This document shows, piece by piece, positions 17,135-27,049 of a DNA stretch of 64,000 bases; the first letter of the stretch is position 1, and each line of letters starts with the position of its first letter. The stretch comes from BMS3ABIN03 sp964418885 (GTDB lineage: Bacteria > Bacteroidota > Ignavibacteria > Ignavibacteriales > Ignavibacteriaceae). Both the position numbers and the translations under genes were made by a program. The notes beneath the pieces were generated by a model. The model searched no databases. It saw only the letters and a program-made list of their open reading frames with translations, and was not told the DNA's origin. The stretch is taken from assembly GCA_964418885.1 (NCBI GenBank), contig CAYQNW010000005.1:14156-78155 (forward strand), in the 5' to 3' direction.

Positions 17135-18060
17135 AAGTATCTCCTGTTAAAAAGTATAGCAAACCTTCCTACCCATCGAGAGAAGAATTCCTGAAAGAAG
17201 CTTCACAAATTAAAGACTGCATCCCTGAAAGCTGGAAGAACAAAAAAATTATAACTGGTGCACTTACTGTTTTTTTGCTTGGCAGTTCCGCAAACCATCC
17301 AAAAGACAATCAATCAAACAAAACTCACACTATAATATCTAAAGAAAAATTGAATGACGACCTAAAGACAGAATCCAAAATAATTAATGAAGAAAAAATT
17401 CCATCTATTGCACCTTTATTTATTTATGGAGGAGGAAGAGGAGCTTACGGATGTGTTATTATCAATCCGCCTTCATTTTTGTCCGAACAGGAAGCACGTG
17501 AAATAATTGAATTAGAATTAAAAAAGGAAGGAATAATATTCGACAGGAAAAACTACAGGATCAATGAGTTGTCATTCAGAAGAAACTACGGCTTCGACAG
17601 AGAATACGAAGAAGAGGATGATGAGTTGTTCGATTCAATTTTCCCTGAAAATAAAGACACTGTTGAGTTAGATGGCTACAGCACCGCATACAATCTTGGT
17701 TATGAATTTGTCTCTGCATGGGGAGATTATCATGCTCTCGGTGGTGAGTATAGTGGAAGTACTGTCACAAGTTTTGATTTAATTAAAGCTGCTGAGAACC
17801 TGCGAGAAAAAATGAAAGATTACGGAAAAATGAATACCGTTATTTTTTATGATCCGATTGAAGAGTATGAAAGAGCAGAATCAAAAAATCCATCACTCGA
17901 TTATTTAAAGCGATACACTCTTAACTATAATGATAAATGTAACATCGATTTGCAGCAAAATAAAAATAATGTTCACCAAAAATCTTATGAATTATTAAAG
18001 AGGCAGGTTGCAGATTTTATAGAGTGGGTAAAAAAAGAAAAACTTCTGGAAAACAAATAA
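17131..18060 (+). CDS. unknown protein with YGGGRGAYGC motif, partner of a radical SAM cassette
   Basis: I do not recognise a named family. The 309-residue protein has a basic N-terminus, a short hydrophobic stretch (about 39-53, IITGALTVFLLGSSA) and a polar linker. The most striking segment is APLFIYGGGRGAYGCVIINP (94-113), followed by PSFLSEQEAREIIELEL, which looks like a helix. Later landmarks are a run of acidic residues (158-168), VELDGYSTAYNLGYEFVS (178-195) and FYDPIEEYE (239-247). Only Cys30, Cys108 and Cys270 are present. I start at the ATG at 17131 because of its clear GAAAGGAAA ribosome site; an ATG at 17089 is possible. It is 33 bases before the MORN-repeat gene and in the same run as a radical SAM/SPASM enzyme, so it could be the substrate or a binding partner of that enzyme; this is inference. 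Confidence 0.6.
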   Translation: MKVSPVKKYSKPSYPSREEFLKEASQIKDCIPESWKNKKIITGALTVFLLGSSANHPKDNQSNKTHTIISKEKLNDDLKTESKIINEEKIPSIAPLFIYGGGRGAYGCVIINPPSFLSEQEAREIIELELKKEGIIFDRKNYRINELSFRRNYGFDREYEEEDDELFDSIFPENKDTVELDGYSTAYNLGYEFVSAWGDYHALGGEYSGSTVTSFDLIKAAENLREKMKDYGKMNTVIFYDPIEEYERAESKNPSLDYLKRYTLNYNDKCNIDLQQNKNNVHQKSYELLKRQVADFIEWVKKEKLLENK

Positions 18061-18093
18061 CTATTCAAAAGAGAATTTTCCTAAGGGGAAAAA

Positions 18094-20628
18094 ATGAAAT
18101 TAATTCAAATATTATTATTTGCTAATCTTCTCGTTTTTATTCTCCAGCCAAAAATAATTTCACAGGAAATAAACCAATTTAATCCGGATGGTAGAAGAGT
18201 AGGGATGTGGATTGTAAAGGACAGTCTGCTTTACAAGATTGAAGAAGGTGAATATAAAAATGGAATTAAAGATGGTTTATGGATCGAATATTATCCTCTC
18301 GAAGTTGTTAAATCGAAAGGGACTTATTTATCAGGTAAAAGAAACGGCTTATGGGATTTCTACGATTCCAGCGGCGAATTAATCCAGCAGGGGGAATTTG
18401 TAAACGATGTAAAAGAAGGAAACTGGATTGATACAATTGTTGTAAGCGATGAAGAGATGAATTTCTCATTCCACTATAAGACAGAAGGATTGTACAAAAA
18501 CGGAAAGAAAGAAGGTAATTGGAAAATTTATAACATGTATGGATCCGTCGAATCAGAAGGAAATTTTAAGAATGGTGAAAAGGATGGTCTCTGGATTGAA
18601 GAAGATATTCATTCTGTAAAATCTAAAGGCAATTATTCTGAAGGCAAGAAAACCGGCAGATGGATCTCTTTTGGTGAAAGCTATGTGGATTTAAATTCGA
18701 CAACAAAAAAGGAAGTAATATATTCTGAAGGAGATTATGTTGACGGCAAAAAAAGCGGTCACTGGATTTACTACGGTTACAAAGGTACGAAAGAATCGGA
18801 AGGAGAATATGTAAATGGATTGAATGAAGGAAACTGGATTTCTTATTATAACAATGAAAAAGAGGAAGAAGGAAAATATCTGCACGGTGAGAAAGATGGA
18901 TTATGGAGATCTTATGCAAAAGGTTTACTGCGTTCTGAATCATTCTACAAAAATGGAAAACTTAATGGCGAATATAAATGGTACAATTACAAAACAGGGA
19001 ACATTTTAACCGAAGGTCAATATGTTGATGATAAAAAAAATGGTGTATTCATAAACTATGATACAACCGGGAGTTTATTGGATTCAACTTTATTTGAAAA
19101 CGATTATCCTGTAGGACAATTCATAGACTACTATGCAACAGGTAAAAAGAACTATGAAACTAAGTTCGAAAATGGCGAACGTCACGGAAAGTTTATAAAG
19201 TACAACTACGACACTCAAAATAAAGAGATTGAAACTTTCCTTGTAGATGTTAATCCTGAAGGCAAATGGCTTGAATGGTATAAGAACGGAAACAAAAAGT
19301 GCGAGTTCTTCTATAAAAATAATAAAGCCGAAGGCACATGGTACGAGTGGTATGAGAACGGTCAAATTAGTTTTGAAAAAAATTACAGCAATGACAAACT
19401 CTCAGGAAAAGTAACTGAATGGTACGAGAACGGTCAGTTAAAAACCAAGCAAACTTTTATTGATAATATTCCGGATGGCGAGATACTGGAATGGTATGAT
19501 AACGGAAATCCTAAAACAGTTGGGAATTATAATATGGGAATCAAAAAGGGCAACTGGATTTCATATTTTGAAAACGGCAACAAAGACTATGAAGGTACTT
19601 TTACAAATGATAATAAGACAGGATTTTGGACGGAGTGGTATTACAATGGTAATAAATGTTACGAAGGAACCATAAACAAATGGAAAGAAGGTAAATCGAC
19701 GGAATGGTATTCAAACGGAAACAAAAAATGCGAAGGTGAATTTGTTCTCGGCAATGAGGATGGCTTATGGAAATTCTGGAATTATTCCGGAACAAAAGAA
19801 ATGGAAGGATATTTTGTTAATGGAATGAAAGAGGGAAAATGGATCAGCTGGTATGATAACGGTAAAAAAAGTTGGCAAGGGAATTATGCTACTCACCGGA
19901 AAAACGGGAAATGGATTTACTGGTTTGATAACGGCAATAAGCAAATGGAAGGCAATTATTCAAACGGAAAAAGAAACGGAACATGGAAATTTTGGGATTA
20001 CAACGGAGATTTACGGGTAACAAGAGAATACAAAGACGATTCATTAATTAAAGATTCGAACAAATGGAATGAAGAAGTAATGCTTAAGAACGGAAATCAA
20101 AACCTGAAAGTAAACTGGTATAAGAATGGAAACATATCATCACAGGGCAAAAAAATAAAAAACAAGGAAGTCGGCGAATGGATTTATTGGTATAAAGACG
20201 GAATATTGAAGAAGAAATGCAACTTTAAAGATTCTAAACTGGTCGGGAGTTATACAGAGTATCATCCAAACGGAAAATTAGCATGTGAATACCATTACAA
20301 AAACGGTAAACAGGAAGGACGCAATAAAGCCTATTCCATAACAGGTGAATTGATATCAAATGTAAATATAGTTAATGGCAAACAAGTAGGTAAACGCTTA
20401 ACCTGGTACCGACAGGAAAGAGAAAAAGATGGCTACCTAACTGAAATAGAATACACAGATACTTCCGGTAACGGTTATTGTATTGAATGGGATAACCGTC
20501 ATCAGAAAAGATCTGAGGGTAATTATAAGAATTGGCAGAAAGACGGTATCTGGACATTCTATCCTTATAAAAATAAAGCGCTTTACGAAAACGGCAGATG
20601 GGTAAAGCAAATCCTTGAGAATAAATAA
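18094..20628 (+). CDS. large secreted MORN_2/YwqK-type repeat protein
   Basis: An 844-residue protein with a signal peptide (about 1-24) and then almost nothing but tandem repeats of about 22-24 residues. The repeat pattern is NGxxxGxWxxYYxNGxxxxEGxYxNG, with conserved Gly, Trp, Tyr and Asn-Gly turns; I estimate about thirty or more units. This is the MORN_2 repeat that databases often name after the YwqK family of supposed antitoxins; the length and secretion argue against an antitoxin role here. Such repeats form extended beta-sheet scaffolds. A good ribosome site (AAGGGG) precedes the ATG. It lies between the YGGGRGAYGC protein and the radical SAM gene (17 bases), so the three are likely an operon. 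Confidence 0.85.
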   Translation: MKLIQILLFANLLVFILQPKIISQEINQFNPDGRRVGMWIVKDSLLYKIEEGEYKNGIKDGLWIEYYPLEVVKSKGTYLSGKRNGLWDFYDSSGELIQQGEFVNDVKEGNWIDTIVVSDEEMNFSFHYKTEGLYKNGKKEGNWKIYNMYGSVESEGNFKNGEKDGLWIEEDIHSVKSKGNYSEGKKTGRWISFGESYVDLNSTTKKEVIYSEGDYVDGKKSGHWIYYGYKGTKESEGEYVNGLNEGNWISYYNNEKEEEGKYLHGEKDGLWRSYAKGLLRSESFYKNGKLNGEYKWYNYKTGNILTEGQYVDDKKNGVFINYDTTGSLLDSTLFENDYPVGQFIDYYATGKKNYETKFENGERHGKFIKYNYDTQNKEIETFLVDVNPEGKWLEWYKNGNKKCEFFYKNNKAEGTWYEWYENGQISFEKNYSNDKLSGKVTEWYENGQLKTKQTFIDNIPDGEILEWYDNGNPKTVGNYNMGIKKGNWISYFENGNKDYEGTFTNDNKTGFWTEWYYNGNKCYEGTINKWKEGKSTEWYSNGNKKCEGEFVLGNEDGLWKFWNYSGTKEMEGYFVNGMKEGKWISWYDNGKKSWQGNYATHRKNGKWIYWFDNGNKQMEGNYSNGKRNGTWKFWDYNGDLRVTREYKDDSLIKDSNKWNEEVMLKNGNQNLKVNWYKNGNISSQGKKIKNKEVGEWIYWYKDGILKKKCNFKDSKLVGSYTEYHPNGKLACEYHYKNGKQEGRNKAYSITGELISNVNIVNGKQVGKRLTWYRQEREKDGYLTEIEYTDTSGNGYCIEWDNRHQKRSEGNYKNWQKDGIWTFYPYKNKALYENGRWVKQILENK

Positions 20629-20645
20629 AAAAATAAAATAGAATT

Positions 20646-21761
20646 ATGCACATCACTTTACATCTAACAACCGGCTGCAATATGTACTGCAACTATTGCT
20701 ATGCTCTTCCAAATGAACGGGTAGATATGTCGCGGGAAGTTGCGATTAAATCTATAGAATATGGTTTCAGATTATCGCCAAACAATATGGGAATTATTTT
20801 TTTCGGCGGAGAACCGTTATTAAAAAAAGATCTTATAAAAGATGTAATTGAATACAGTGATAATCTTTATCATGGAACTGCATATAAAAGTCACTACAAA
20901 ATAACTACCAACGGGATTTTGTTAGATGAAGAATTTCTCGATTATTGCAAATCATCACATCTTGCCGTTGCCTTAAGCTCAGATGGAATTAAAGAAGCGC
21001 ACAATTATCACCGGAAAATAAAAAACGGTAACGGCACTTTCGATATTCTCGAACGGAAGCTCGATTTGTTGTTACAATACCAACCCTACGCCAGCATTTA
21101 TATGACCGTATCGCCCGAAACAGTTAAATATTATTCCGACTCAGTTGAATATTTAATTGGTAAAGGAGTAAGATACATAATTACCTCCCTTAATTATGCC
21201 GGCAACTGGAACGAAGATGATTTGTTTGAATTAAGAAAACAATACAAGCTGCTCTCAAAGCTTTATGAAAAATTAACGTTTGAACAGAAGAAATTTTTCT
21301 TTAGTCCTTTTGAAACAAAATTTTCTTCGCATATAAAAGATCAATTTTACAAATGTGAAAAATGTCATCTCGGGATGCACCAGGTTTCGATTGCACCTGA
21401 TGGCTCGATTTATCCTTGTGTACAGTTTGTAAATACGGTTGAGTATAAAATCGGGGATGTATTCAACGGAATAGATTTCCAAAAAAGAAATGAACTTTAC
21501 TATTTATCTGCTGAATCAGAAAAGATTTGTGAAGGATGTGCTATCGAATCACGCTGCAATAATAGCTGCAGTTGTCTTAATTTTCAGACTACCGGTAACA
21601 TTAATAAGATTTCACCTTTGTTCTGCGAGACGGAAAGAATGATTACACCGATAGTAGACAGGCTTGGGGAAAAACTGTACAAGAAAAAAGCACCGATGTT
21701 CATTCAGAAACATTACAATGCTGTTTACCCGGTTATGTCATTAATTGAAGATCTGAATTAA
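20646..21761 (+). CDS. radical SAM/SPASM-domain enzyme (peptide-maturase-like)
   Basis: A 371-residue protein. The radical SAM [4Fe-4S] motif CX3CX2C is at Cys11, Cys15 and Cys18, very close to the N-terminus, and the SAM-binding GGEP is at 54-57. The C-terminal SPASM-like region carries Cys237, Cys240, Cys258 (in PDGSIYPC), Cys295, Cys298, Cys304, Cys308, Cys310 and Cys327, enough for two auxiliary iron-sulfur clusters. Relatives mature ribosomal peptides or oxidise protein Cys/Ser residues. There is no adjacent classical precursor gene; the YGGGRGAYGC protein and the MORN-repeat protein upstream are the candidate substrates or partners. The preceding gene ends 17 bases before this start, and no strong ribosome site was seen. 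Confidence 0.85.
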   Translation: MHITLHLTTGCNMYCNYCYALPNERVDMSREVAIKSIEYGFRLSPNNMGIIFFGGEPLLKKDLIKDVIEYSDNLYHGTAYKSHYKITTNGILLDEEFLDYCKSSHLAVALSSDGIKEAHNYHRKIKNGNGTFDILERKLDLLLQYQPYASIYMTVSPETVKYYSDSVEYLIGKGVRYIITSLNYAGNWNEDDLFELRKQYKLLSKLYEKLTFEQKKFFFSPFETKFSSHIKDQFYKCEKCHLGMHQVSIAPDGSIYPCVQFVNTVEYKIGDVFNGIDFQKRNELYYLSAESEKICEGCAIESRCNNSCSCLNFQTTGNINKISPLFCETERMITPIVDRLGEKLYKKKAPMFIQKHYNAVYPVMSLIEDLN

Positions 21762-21794
21762 CTTCTATTGGAATTCATTTATTTAACAGCTTGC

Positions 21795-24700
21795 TCACTT
21801 CTTCGATTGAACCGGCGGAGGTGGAACAACCAATTTCTTGGGAGGATTATTCTTTAACTCTTCCAATAAAACTTCTATTGCTTTTTGAAGCGAAGGATCT
21901 TCTCCTTTTTCAACCATATCAGGACGATCTACAACTTCGATATCGGGTGAGACACCTTCGTTCTCAACTGCCCATTTTCCGTTTGTATCCAGGAACCTGA
22001 ACGATGGAATATTAATTGATCCACCATCCATCAAATCAGGATTGTAAGAAATACCTATCAGTCCACCCCAGGTTCTCTTACCGATAATTTTTCCAAGATT
22101 TCTTTTTCTGAAATAATAAGGAAACGCATCGCCGCCCGAACTGGAATACCCGTTTATTAAACAAACCTTCGGTCCGTCATTTTCAAATCCCGGGGTGGGC
22201 GTAGGTTTAACACCACGACTTACCCAGTAATTGAGGATTGGTCTGTCCAAAAGCTCGATCATTCTATCAGGAATAAATCCACCGCCGTTATAACGGTCAT
22301 CGATAATTAAGGCTTCCTTATTTGCCTGAGGGTAGAAATATTTAAAGAGTTCCCTGTTACCCTCGAAAGCTGTATTGGGAATGTGAATGTAACCTATCTT
22401 TCCATCGGAAAGTTCATCGACCATTTTCATTCTTGAATTTACCCAATCGAGATACCTAAGGTTCGTCTCGCTTTTAATTGTTTTAACTCTTTCTTCGTGC
22501 GCACCTTCTTTCGATGGTTTATCATTTACCAAAAACGTTACAACCTGGTCGGCTTTCCCTTCAAGATATTTATAAAAGTTTTCATTTGTCTTAACTTCAT
22601 TTCCATCGACCGCAATAATTAATTCACCTTCCTTTACGTTCACACCATGCTCTGTTAAAGGCGAACGAAAATCATTATGCCAGTTCTCACCTTTAAATAT
22701 TTTTGTGATTTTGTAGTAACCAGATTTATCAGCCACTAATTCGCAACCAAGTAATCCGCCATCTATCCTTTTTACTCTTTTGAAATCTCCCCAGTTAACG
22801 TAAACGTGGCTGGAACTCAGCTCACCGCCAAGCTCACCGAAAATAAAATCGAGATCGGCACGATGAGCAACATAAGGAACGAGCTGTTCATATTTTTTTC
22901 TCATCTTTTGCCAATCAAGTCCGTGCATATTCGGATCGTAAAACCAATCGCGAAGCAAACGCCATCCATCTACAAATATCTGTCTCCATTCCCGCTTCGG
23001 AAAGATTTTCTTTTCCATTTTATTAAAGTTAAGTCTGCCATCAGTGCTCTTCTGATTTTCCTTCACATCTACGATTCCGTAATCCCCGTTCTTTGCATAC
23101 ATTATCTTTTTCCCATCCGAAGAAACAACATAGTTTCCTATATCTTCCAATACCGTAATTTCCTTTTCATCAACCTGGTTGAACATTTTCAATTTTGAAC
23201 CGGCATCATTTCGATAAATAAATAACACTCCGTTATCTGCAGGCAGAAGCGAAGAATAATTTCCTGATGCACCCGGAAGAACTGCAATCCTGTTTTCAAA
23301 TTTTTCAGGATCGATTTTTACAGCTACTCCCCCCGTGTCTTCTTTCTCCTTCTCTTTCTCTTCATCTTTCACGTTTACCTCTTCTTCATCATTCTTAGGT
23401 TTAAAGAGGGCGGGAACTTCATTGTTCAAAGGAGCAACGTAAACTCTTGTTGGGTTAGTGTAGATGTAATTAAACTCCCAGCTACTAAATTTTAAATTGA
23501 AATCACGGTTGGAAAAGAAGTAAAGATACTTTCCATCCTTACTAAAAACAGGATTGAACTCATCGGTGAGATCGCTGGTTAGCTGTATCTTTTCATTTTT
23601 ATCAAGCGAGTAAACCCAGATGGAATTCATTCTCGATTTACTGCCTTTTGAATAGGTTAACCATTTACTATCGGGGGCCCACTGGTAGTCGCTTATTTCC
23701 CCGTAATCACTATGGTCCACTTCGATAGTTTTACCATCGTTCACATCAACATACCAGAGAATATGATTCTTATCGGAGAATGCTAATTTCTTGTTGTCGG
23801 GTGACCAGATAGGAGCAAAGCGCCATATCTTACCATCATGAGTGATTTGTTTTTCCTCACCGCTGCCATCACTTAATTTCATAAACAGTTCATACTCACC
23901 TGTTCGATCACCAAGGTATGCAATCCATTTCCCGTCGGGAGACCACACGGGATCGATTTCACGGATACCGGGAGTATCATTGATATTGGTCATCTCACCG
24001 TTTTCTGCAGGAACTGTAAAAACATCACCTCGCGCCTCAAATAATCCGCGTTTACCTGTAGGAGAAATCTCGAACCAGTTAATATTATCTTTTACATTTT
24101 TCACATAAGGAACTGTGTTTGGAAAATCTCCATAAACTTTAATCGGGACTTTTTCATTTGAGTTTGTTGCAGGATCATATTTATAAATATACCCGCCGTT
24201 TTGATAAACTATCTTGTTATCACCTTCACCTGGCCAGAGGACATCGTAATAATCAAAGTTTGTTACTTCACTTGTTTGCTTTGAGGTGAGATCATAAGAA
24301 TAAAGATTTAATGTGCCCGTTCTGTCTGAAGTAAAAAAAATTTTGTTTCTAATCCAAACCGGTTGATTATCTGTTCCTTTGTAATCGGTTATTTGCTCTG
24401 CTGTATTTTTTACGAGATCATAAATCCAGACGTCCTGTGCTCTTCCGCCTTTATATCTTTTCCAGGTTCGCCATTCACGACTGATTGGAGTATAAACCAT
24501 TTTGGTTCCGTCGGGTGAAAACATTCCACCGCCGCCTTCAGGAATTTGAAGAGGAACTTCGAGTCCACCATTAATAGAAATTGTGAAATACTTTCCCATT
24601 CTTTCACCCCATGGTAAACGGTTACCACGGAAGAGAACATTTTTCCCGTCCGGTGTCCAGTCAAGCACCTGGTAATCAAAACCACCACGTGGTGGCATAA

Positions 24701-25031
24701 CACCGACATCATTATAATAAGTTAACTGAATCGGAGCGCCACCATCGACACTAATTATATAAACATTCCTGTCACCGGAATATTCTCCTGAGAAAGCAAT
24801 CCATTTACCATCGGGAGAAAATTTTGGAAAGAGTTCCATTCCTTCATTAGAGGTTAATTGTCTTGCCGTACCGCCGTTCGCATCTACAACCCAGATATCT
24901 CCGGCATAAACAAAAGCAATTTTGTCTTTACTGATATCGGGAAAACGAAGAAGTCTTGTTAAGTCTTCATCCTGTGCAAAAAGATTTAACGAAAGAACGA
25001 TAATTAATAATAAGGAGGAAAAGTATTTCAT
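21795..25031 (-). CDS. Tricorn-protease-like S41 family peptidase
   Basis: A 1078-residue protein with a signal peptide (MKYFSSLLLIIVLSLNLFAQ), then WD40/TolB-type beta-propeller repeats (many SPDGKWIA-like units, about 25-560), an acidic linker, a PDZ domain (about 760-850) and an S41 core. Catalytic landmarks match Tricorn: a Ser-Ser-His near 740 and the nucleophile loop GYSSSGGDAF near 965. The enzyme should degrade peptides at the periplasmic or outer face, with the propellers gating entry. It lies 34 bases downstream of FTCD on the same strand, so co-transcription is likely, and it converges with the radical SAM gene. Length fits the family. Confidence in family is high; the natural substrates are unknown. 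Confidence 0.9.
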   Translation of the reverse strand: MKYFSSLLLIIVLSLNLFAQDEDLTRLLRFPDISKDKIAFVYAGDIWVVDANGGTARQLTSNEGMELFPKFSPDGKWIAFSGEYSGDRNVYIISVDGGAPIQLTYYNDVGVMPPRGGFDYQVLDWTPDGKNVLFRGNRLPWGERMGKYFTISINGGLEVPLQIPEGGGGMFSPDGTKMVYTPISREWRTWKRYKGGRAQDVWIYDLVKNTAEQITDYKGTDNQPVWIRNKIFFTSDRTGTLNLYSYDLTSKQTSEVTNFDYYDVLWPGEGDNKIVYQNGGYIYKYDPATNSNEKVPIKVYGDFPNTVPYVKNVKDNINWFEISPTGKRGLFEARGDVFTVPAENGEMTNINDTPGIREIDPVWSPDGKWIAYLGDRTGEYELFMKLSDGSGEEKQITHDGKIWRFAPIWSPDNKKLAFSDKNHILWYVDVNDGKTIEVDHSDYGEISDYQWAPDSKWLTYSKGSKSRMNSIWVYSLDKNEKIQLTSDLTDEFNPVFSKDGKYLYFFSNRDFNLKFSSWEFNYIYTNPTRVYVAPLNNEVPALFKPKNDEEEVNVKDEEKEKEKEDTGGVAVKIDPEKFENRIAVLPGASGNYSSLLPADNGVLFIYRNDAGSKLKMFNQVDEKEITVLEDIGNYVVSSDGKKIMYAKNGDYGIVDVKENQKSTDGRLNFNKMEKKIFPKREWRQIFVDGWRLLRDWFYDPNMHGLDWQKMRKKYEQLVPYVAHRADLDFIFGELGGELSSSHVYVNWGDFKRVKRIDGGLLGCELVADKSGYYKITKIFKGENWHNDFRSPLTEHGVNVKEGELIIAVDGNEVKTNENFYKYLEGKADQVVTFLVNDKPSKEGAHEERVKTIKSETNLRYLDWVNSRMKMVDELSDGKIGYIHIPNTAFEGNRELFKYFYPQANKEALIIDDRYNGGGFIPDRMIELLDRPILNYWVSRGVKPTPTPGFENDGPKVCLINGYSSSGGDAFPYYFRKRNLGKIIGKRTWGGLIGISYNPDLMDGGSINIPSFRFLDTNGKWAVENEGVSPDIEVVDRPDMVEKGEDPSLQKAIEVLLEELKNNPPKKLVVPPPPVQSKK

Positions 25032-25065
25032 TGGTTACTCCGGGTTAATAAAACTGTTAATTTTT

Positions 25066-26895
25066 CTAAAGCTTATCTTCTACAAGAATAAAAACGTCTT
25101 TCAACTTTTTCTGTGCTTTTTCTTTAAGTTGTGCACATGTTTTTTTTATATCCGAAACGAATTTATCATCTTTAATATCTTTAAGATTAATAAGCACATT
25201 AAAAATTCCGCCGATCACTCCTGTAAAAGCACTTTGCGCACCAACGCCAACATCTGTTATAGAATTCGGATTTCCATTTTTTGCGACGACTTCAGCAATT
25301 TCAATTGCAAGATAACTTTGCTGTGCAGTGTTTAACGGAACCATAACCGCCTGTTTCAGCCCTGATTGCATTGCTTCTTCGCGAACTTTCTTTTCTTCAG
25401 TAGTTTTGTTGGGAAGCCTTCGTGCATTCATATAAGCATTGAATGCATAAGTATCCTCATCTATAGCTTTTACAAGCATGTTTTTAATTTCCTGACATAC
25501 ATCTGCAGCTTTGTTCAGGATTTCATCGAGCTCTTCACTTCCTCTTCTGTTAGCAGTTAAGTTGCTCACCATCGAAGAAAGCGACGCACCCAAAGCGCCG
25601 GATAGAGCAGCAATTGAGCCCCCACCGGGTGCGGGAGATTCTCTAGAAACTTCATCAACAAAGTCTGTTACTTTCATATCGACTAAAGCCTCTTCCATGT
25701 TCCTTGGTAAACCAAGAACACGTTCTCCAATCTTAAATTCTGAAACGTCATTCAATCCGAGCGACTGAATAGCGGTATTCAAAATATCTTTAACAGGGAC
25801 ACCAACCGATCTGTGCTGCTGTTTTAAATAATATTTTCCCGTTTCAAGTAGAGCGGGATAAGGAACCATCCCGACAATTTCACTTCCTGTAACAACAAGT
25901 CCTCTTTCCATTGCAAGCTTTCGTGCTTCCTCGATTACATGATGCATTGAAGTTACTTTGTAATTTGTAAGATTGATAGAAATCTGTGCACGATCGTAAT
26001 TCGGAACCATCCAGCCAATTGCTTTGCAGTATTTAAATTTACCCGGCTTCTTAACCGATTGTTCTTCCGGTTTTTCAGGATTTATTCCATGCTGTTCAAG
26101 AATGTCTGCAAGATCGTATTTGTGTTTTTTACTACAATGATCAATCGTTTCTTTAATTGTCTTTCCAATAAAATCACAATTACCACAGGGATAACTCCCT
26201 TTATTATATTTTAGGATGTCTTCACTTTTGTAATAAAAATTTCCATCGTTTTCTTTTCGTACCGATCTCCCCTTCTCTCTTATTTCAAATGCGATGTCGG
26301 TTGCGTGTTTTACCTCCCTTGAGTTAAGATCAATATTGTATGCAATTAAGAATTCTCTTACACCGATTACTGTAGCTCCTGCTTTAGCATTAAATTTTGC
26401 AGGACCGAAATCAGGTTTCCATTCGGGCTTCTTTAACTTATCTTCGAGAGCTTCGTATTCACCCTGTCTTATCTTTGCAAGGTTAACTCTTTCAGGTTTT
26501 ATTGCGGATTTTTCATAGAGATAAACCGGTATATTTAATTCTTCTCCAACTCTTTTGGCAACTTTTTTGGATAGTTCGATACATTCCTCCGTTGTAATCC
26601 CACTTACTGGTACAAATGGACAAACATCTGTTGCACCCATTCTCGGATGTGAACCCTTATGTTTACTCATGTCAATTAATTCAGATGCTTTTTTGATCGC
26701 ATTGAATGCAGCTTCCTTAACTGCTTCAGGAGTTCCCATAAATGTTACAACTGTACGGTTCATATCATAACCGGGATCAACGTCGAGAAGTCTCGCACCT
26801 TCTACTTTTTCTATTTCATCAGTTATTTGTTTTATAATTTCCGGATTCTGTCCATCGGAAAAATTAGGAACGCATTCGATGAGTTTATCATTCAT
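25066..26895 (-). CDS. ftcD: bifunctional glutamate formimidoyltransferase / formimidoyltetrahydrofolate cyclodeaminase
   Basis: A 609-residue fusion. The N-terminal transferase part (1-180 and about 285-395) has ECVPNFSDG and the catalytic His83 in GSHPRMGATD; the C-terminal cyclodeaminase (about 410-609) starts at FVDEVSRESPAPGGGSIAA. It moves the formimino group from formiminoglutamate, a histidine breakdown product, to tetrahydrofolate and then releases ammonia to give methenyl-THF. Unusually, between the transferase lobes there is an insertion of about 80 residues (about 205-285) with Cys237, Cys240, His253 and His258 in C2H2 zinc-finger spacing. Other histidine-utilisation genes are not in the window. 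The gene is followed closely by the Tricorn-like protease, which could feed it with amino acids. Confidence 0.92.
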   Translation of the reverse strand: MNDKLIECVPNFSDGQNPEIIKQITDEIEKVEGARLLDVDPGYDMNRTVVTFMGTPEAVKEAAFNAIKKASELIDMSKHKGSHPRMGATDVCPFVPVSGITTEECIELSKKVAKRVGEELNIPVYLYEKSAIKPERVNLAKIRQGEYEALEDKLKKPEWKPDFGPAKFNAKAGATVIGVREFLIAYNIDLNSREVKHATDIAFEIREKGRSVRKENDGNFYYKSEDILKYNKGSYPCGNCDFIGKTIKETIDHCSKKHKYDLADILEQHGINPEKPEEQSVKKPGKFKYCKAIGWMVPNYDRAQISINLTNYKVTSMHHVIEEARKLAMERGLVVTGSEIVGMVPYPALLETGKYYLKQQHRSVGVPVKDILNTAIQSLGLNDVSEFKIGERVLGLPRNMEEALVDMKVTDFVDEVSRESPAPGGGSIAALSGALGASLSSMVSNLTANRRGSEELDEILNKAADVCQEIKNMLVKAIDEDTYAFNAYMNARRLPNKTTEEKKVREEAMQSGLKQAVMVPLNTAQQSYLAIEIAEVVAKNGNPNSITDVGVGAQSAFTGVIGGIFNVLINLKDIKDDKFVSDIKKTCAQLKEKAQKKLKDVFILVEDKL

Positions 26896-27049
26896 AGTGA
26901 TCTCAGGTTGTAATTTCCAAAAGTCTTAAAAACGGCTAAAATTAAAGAAAAAACTTACAGGTTTAAGTATAATTATACAAGGGTTTAAAACTAAAGAGAA
27001 GGATTTGGGTGAATTAAATTATTATTGCACAATGCGTGTTATAAAATTT

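Noticed and set aside
18094..20628. YwqK-family antitoxin, as database names would suggest
   Set aside because: 844 residues, a signal peptide and about thirty or more repeats do not fit a cytoplasmic antitoxin, and no toxin gene is adjacent.
22806..23198. Plus-strand open frame of 130 codons inside the Tricorn-like gene
   Set aside because: Lies antisense to a clearly real gene with intact catalytic motifs; composition is that of a shadow frame.
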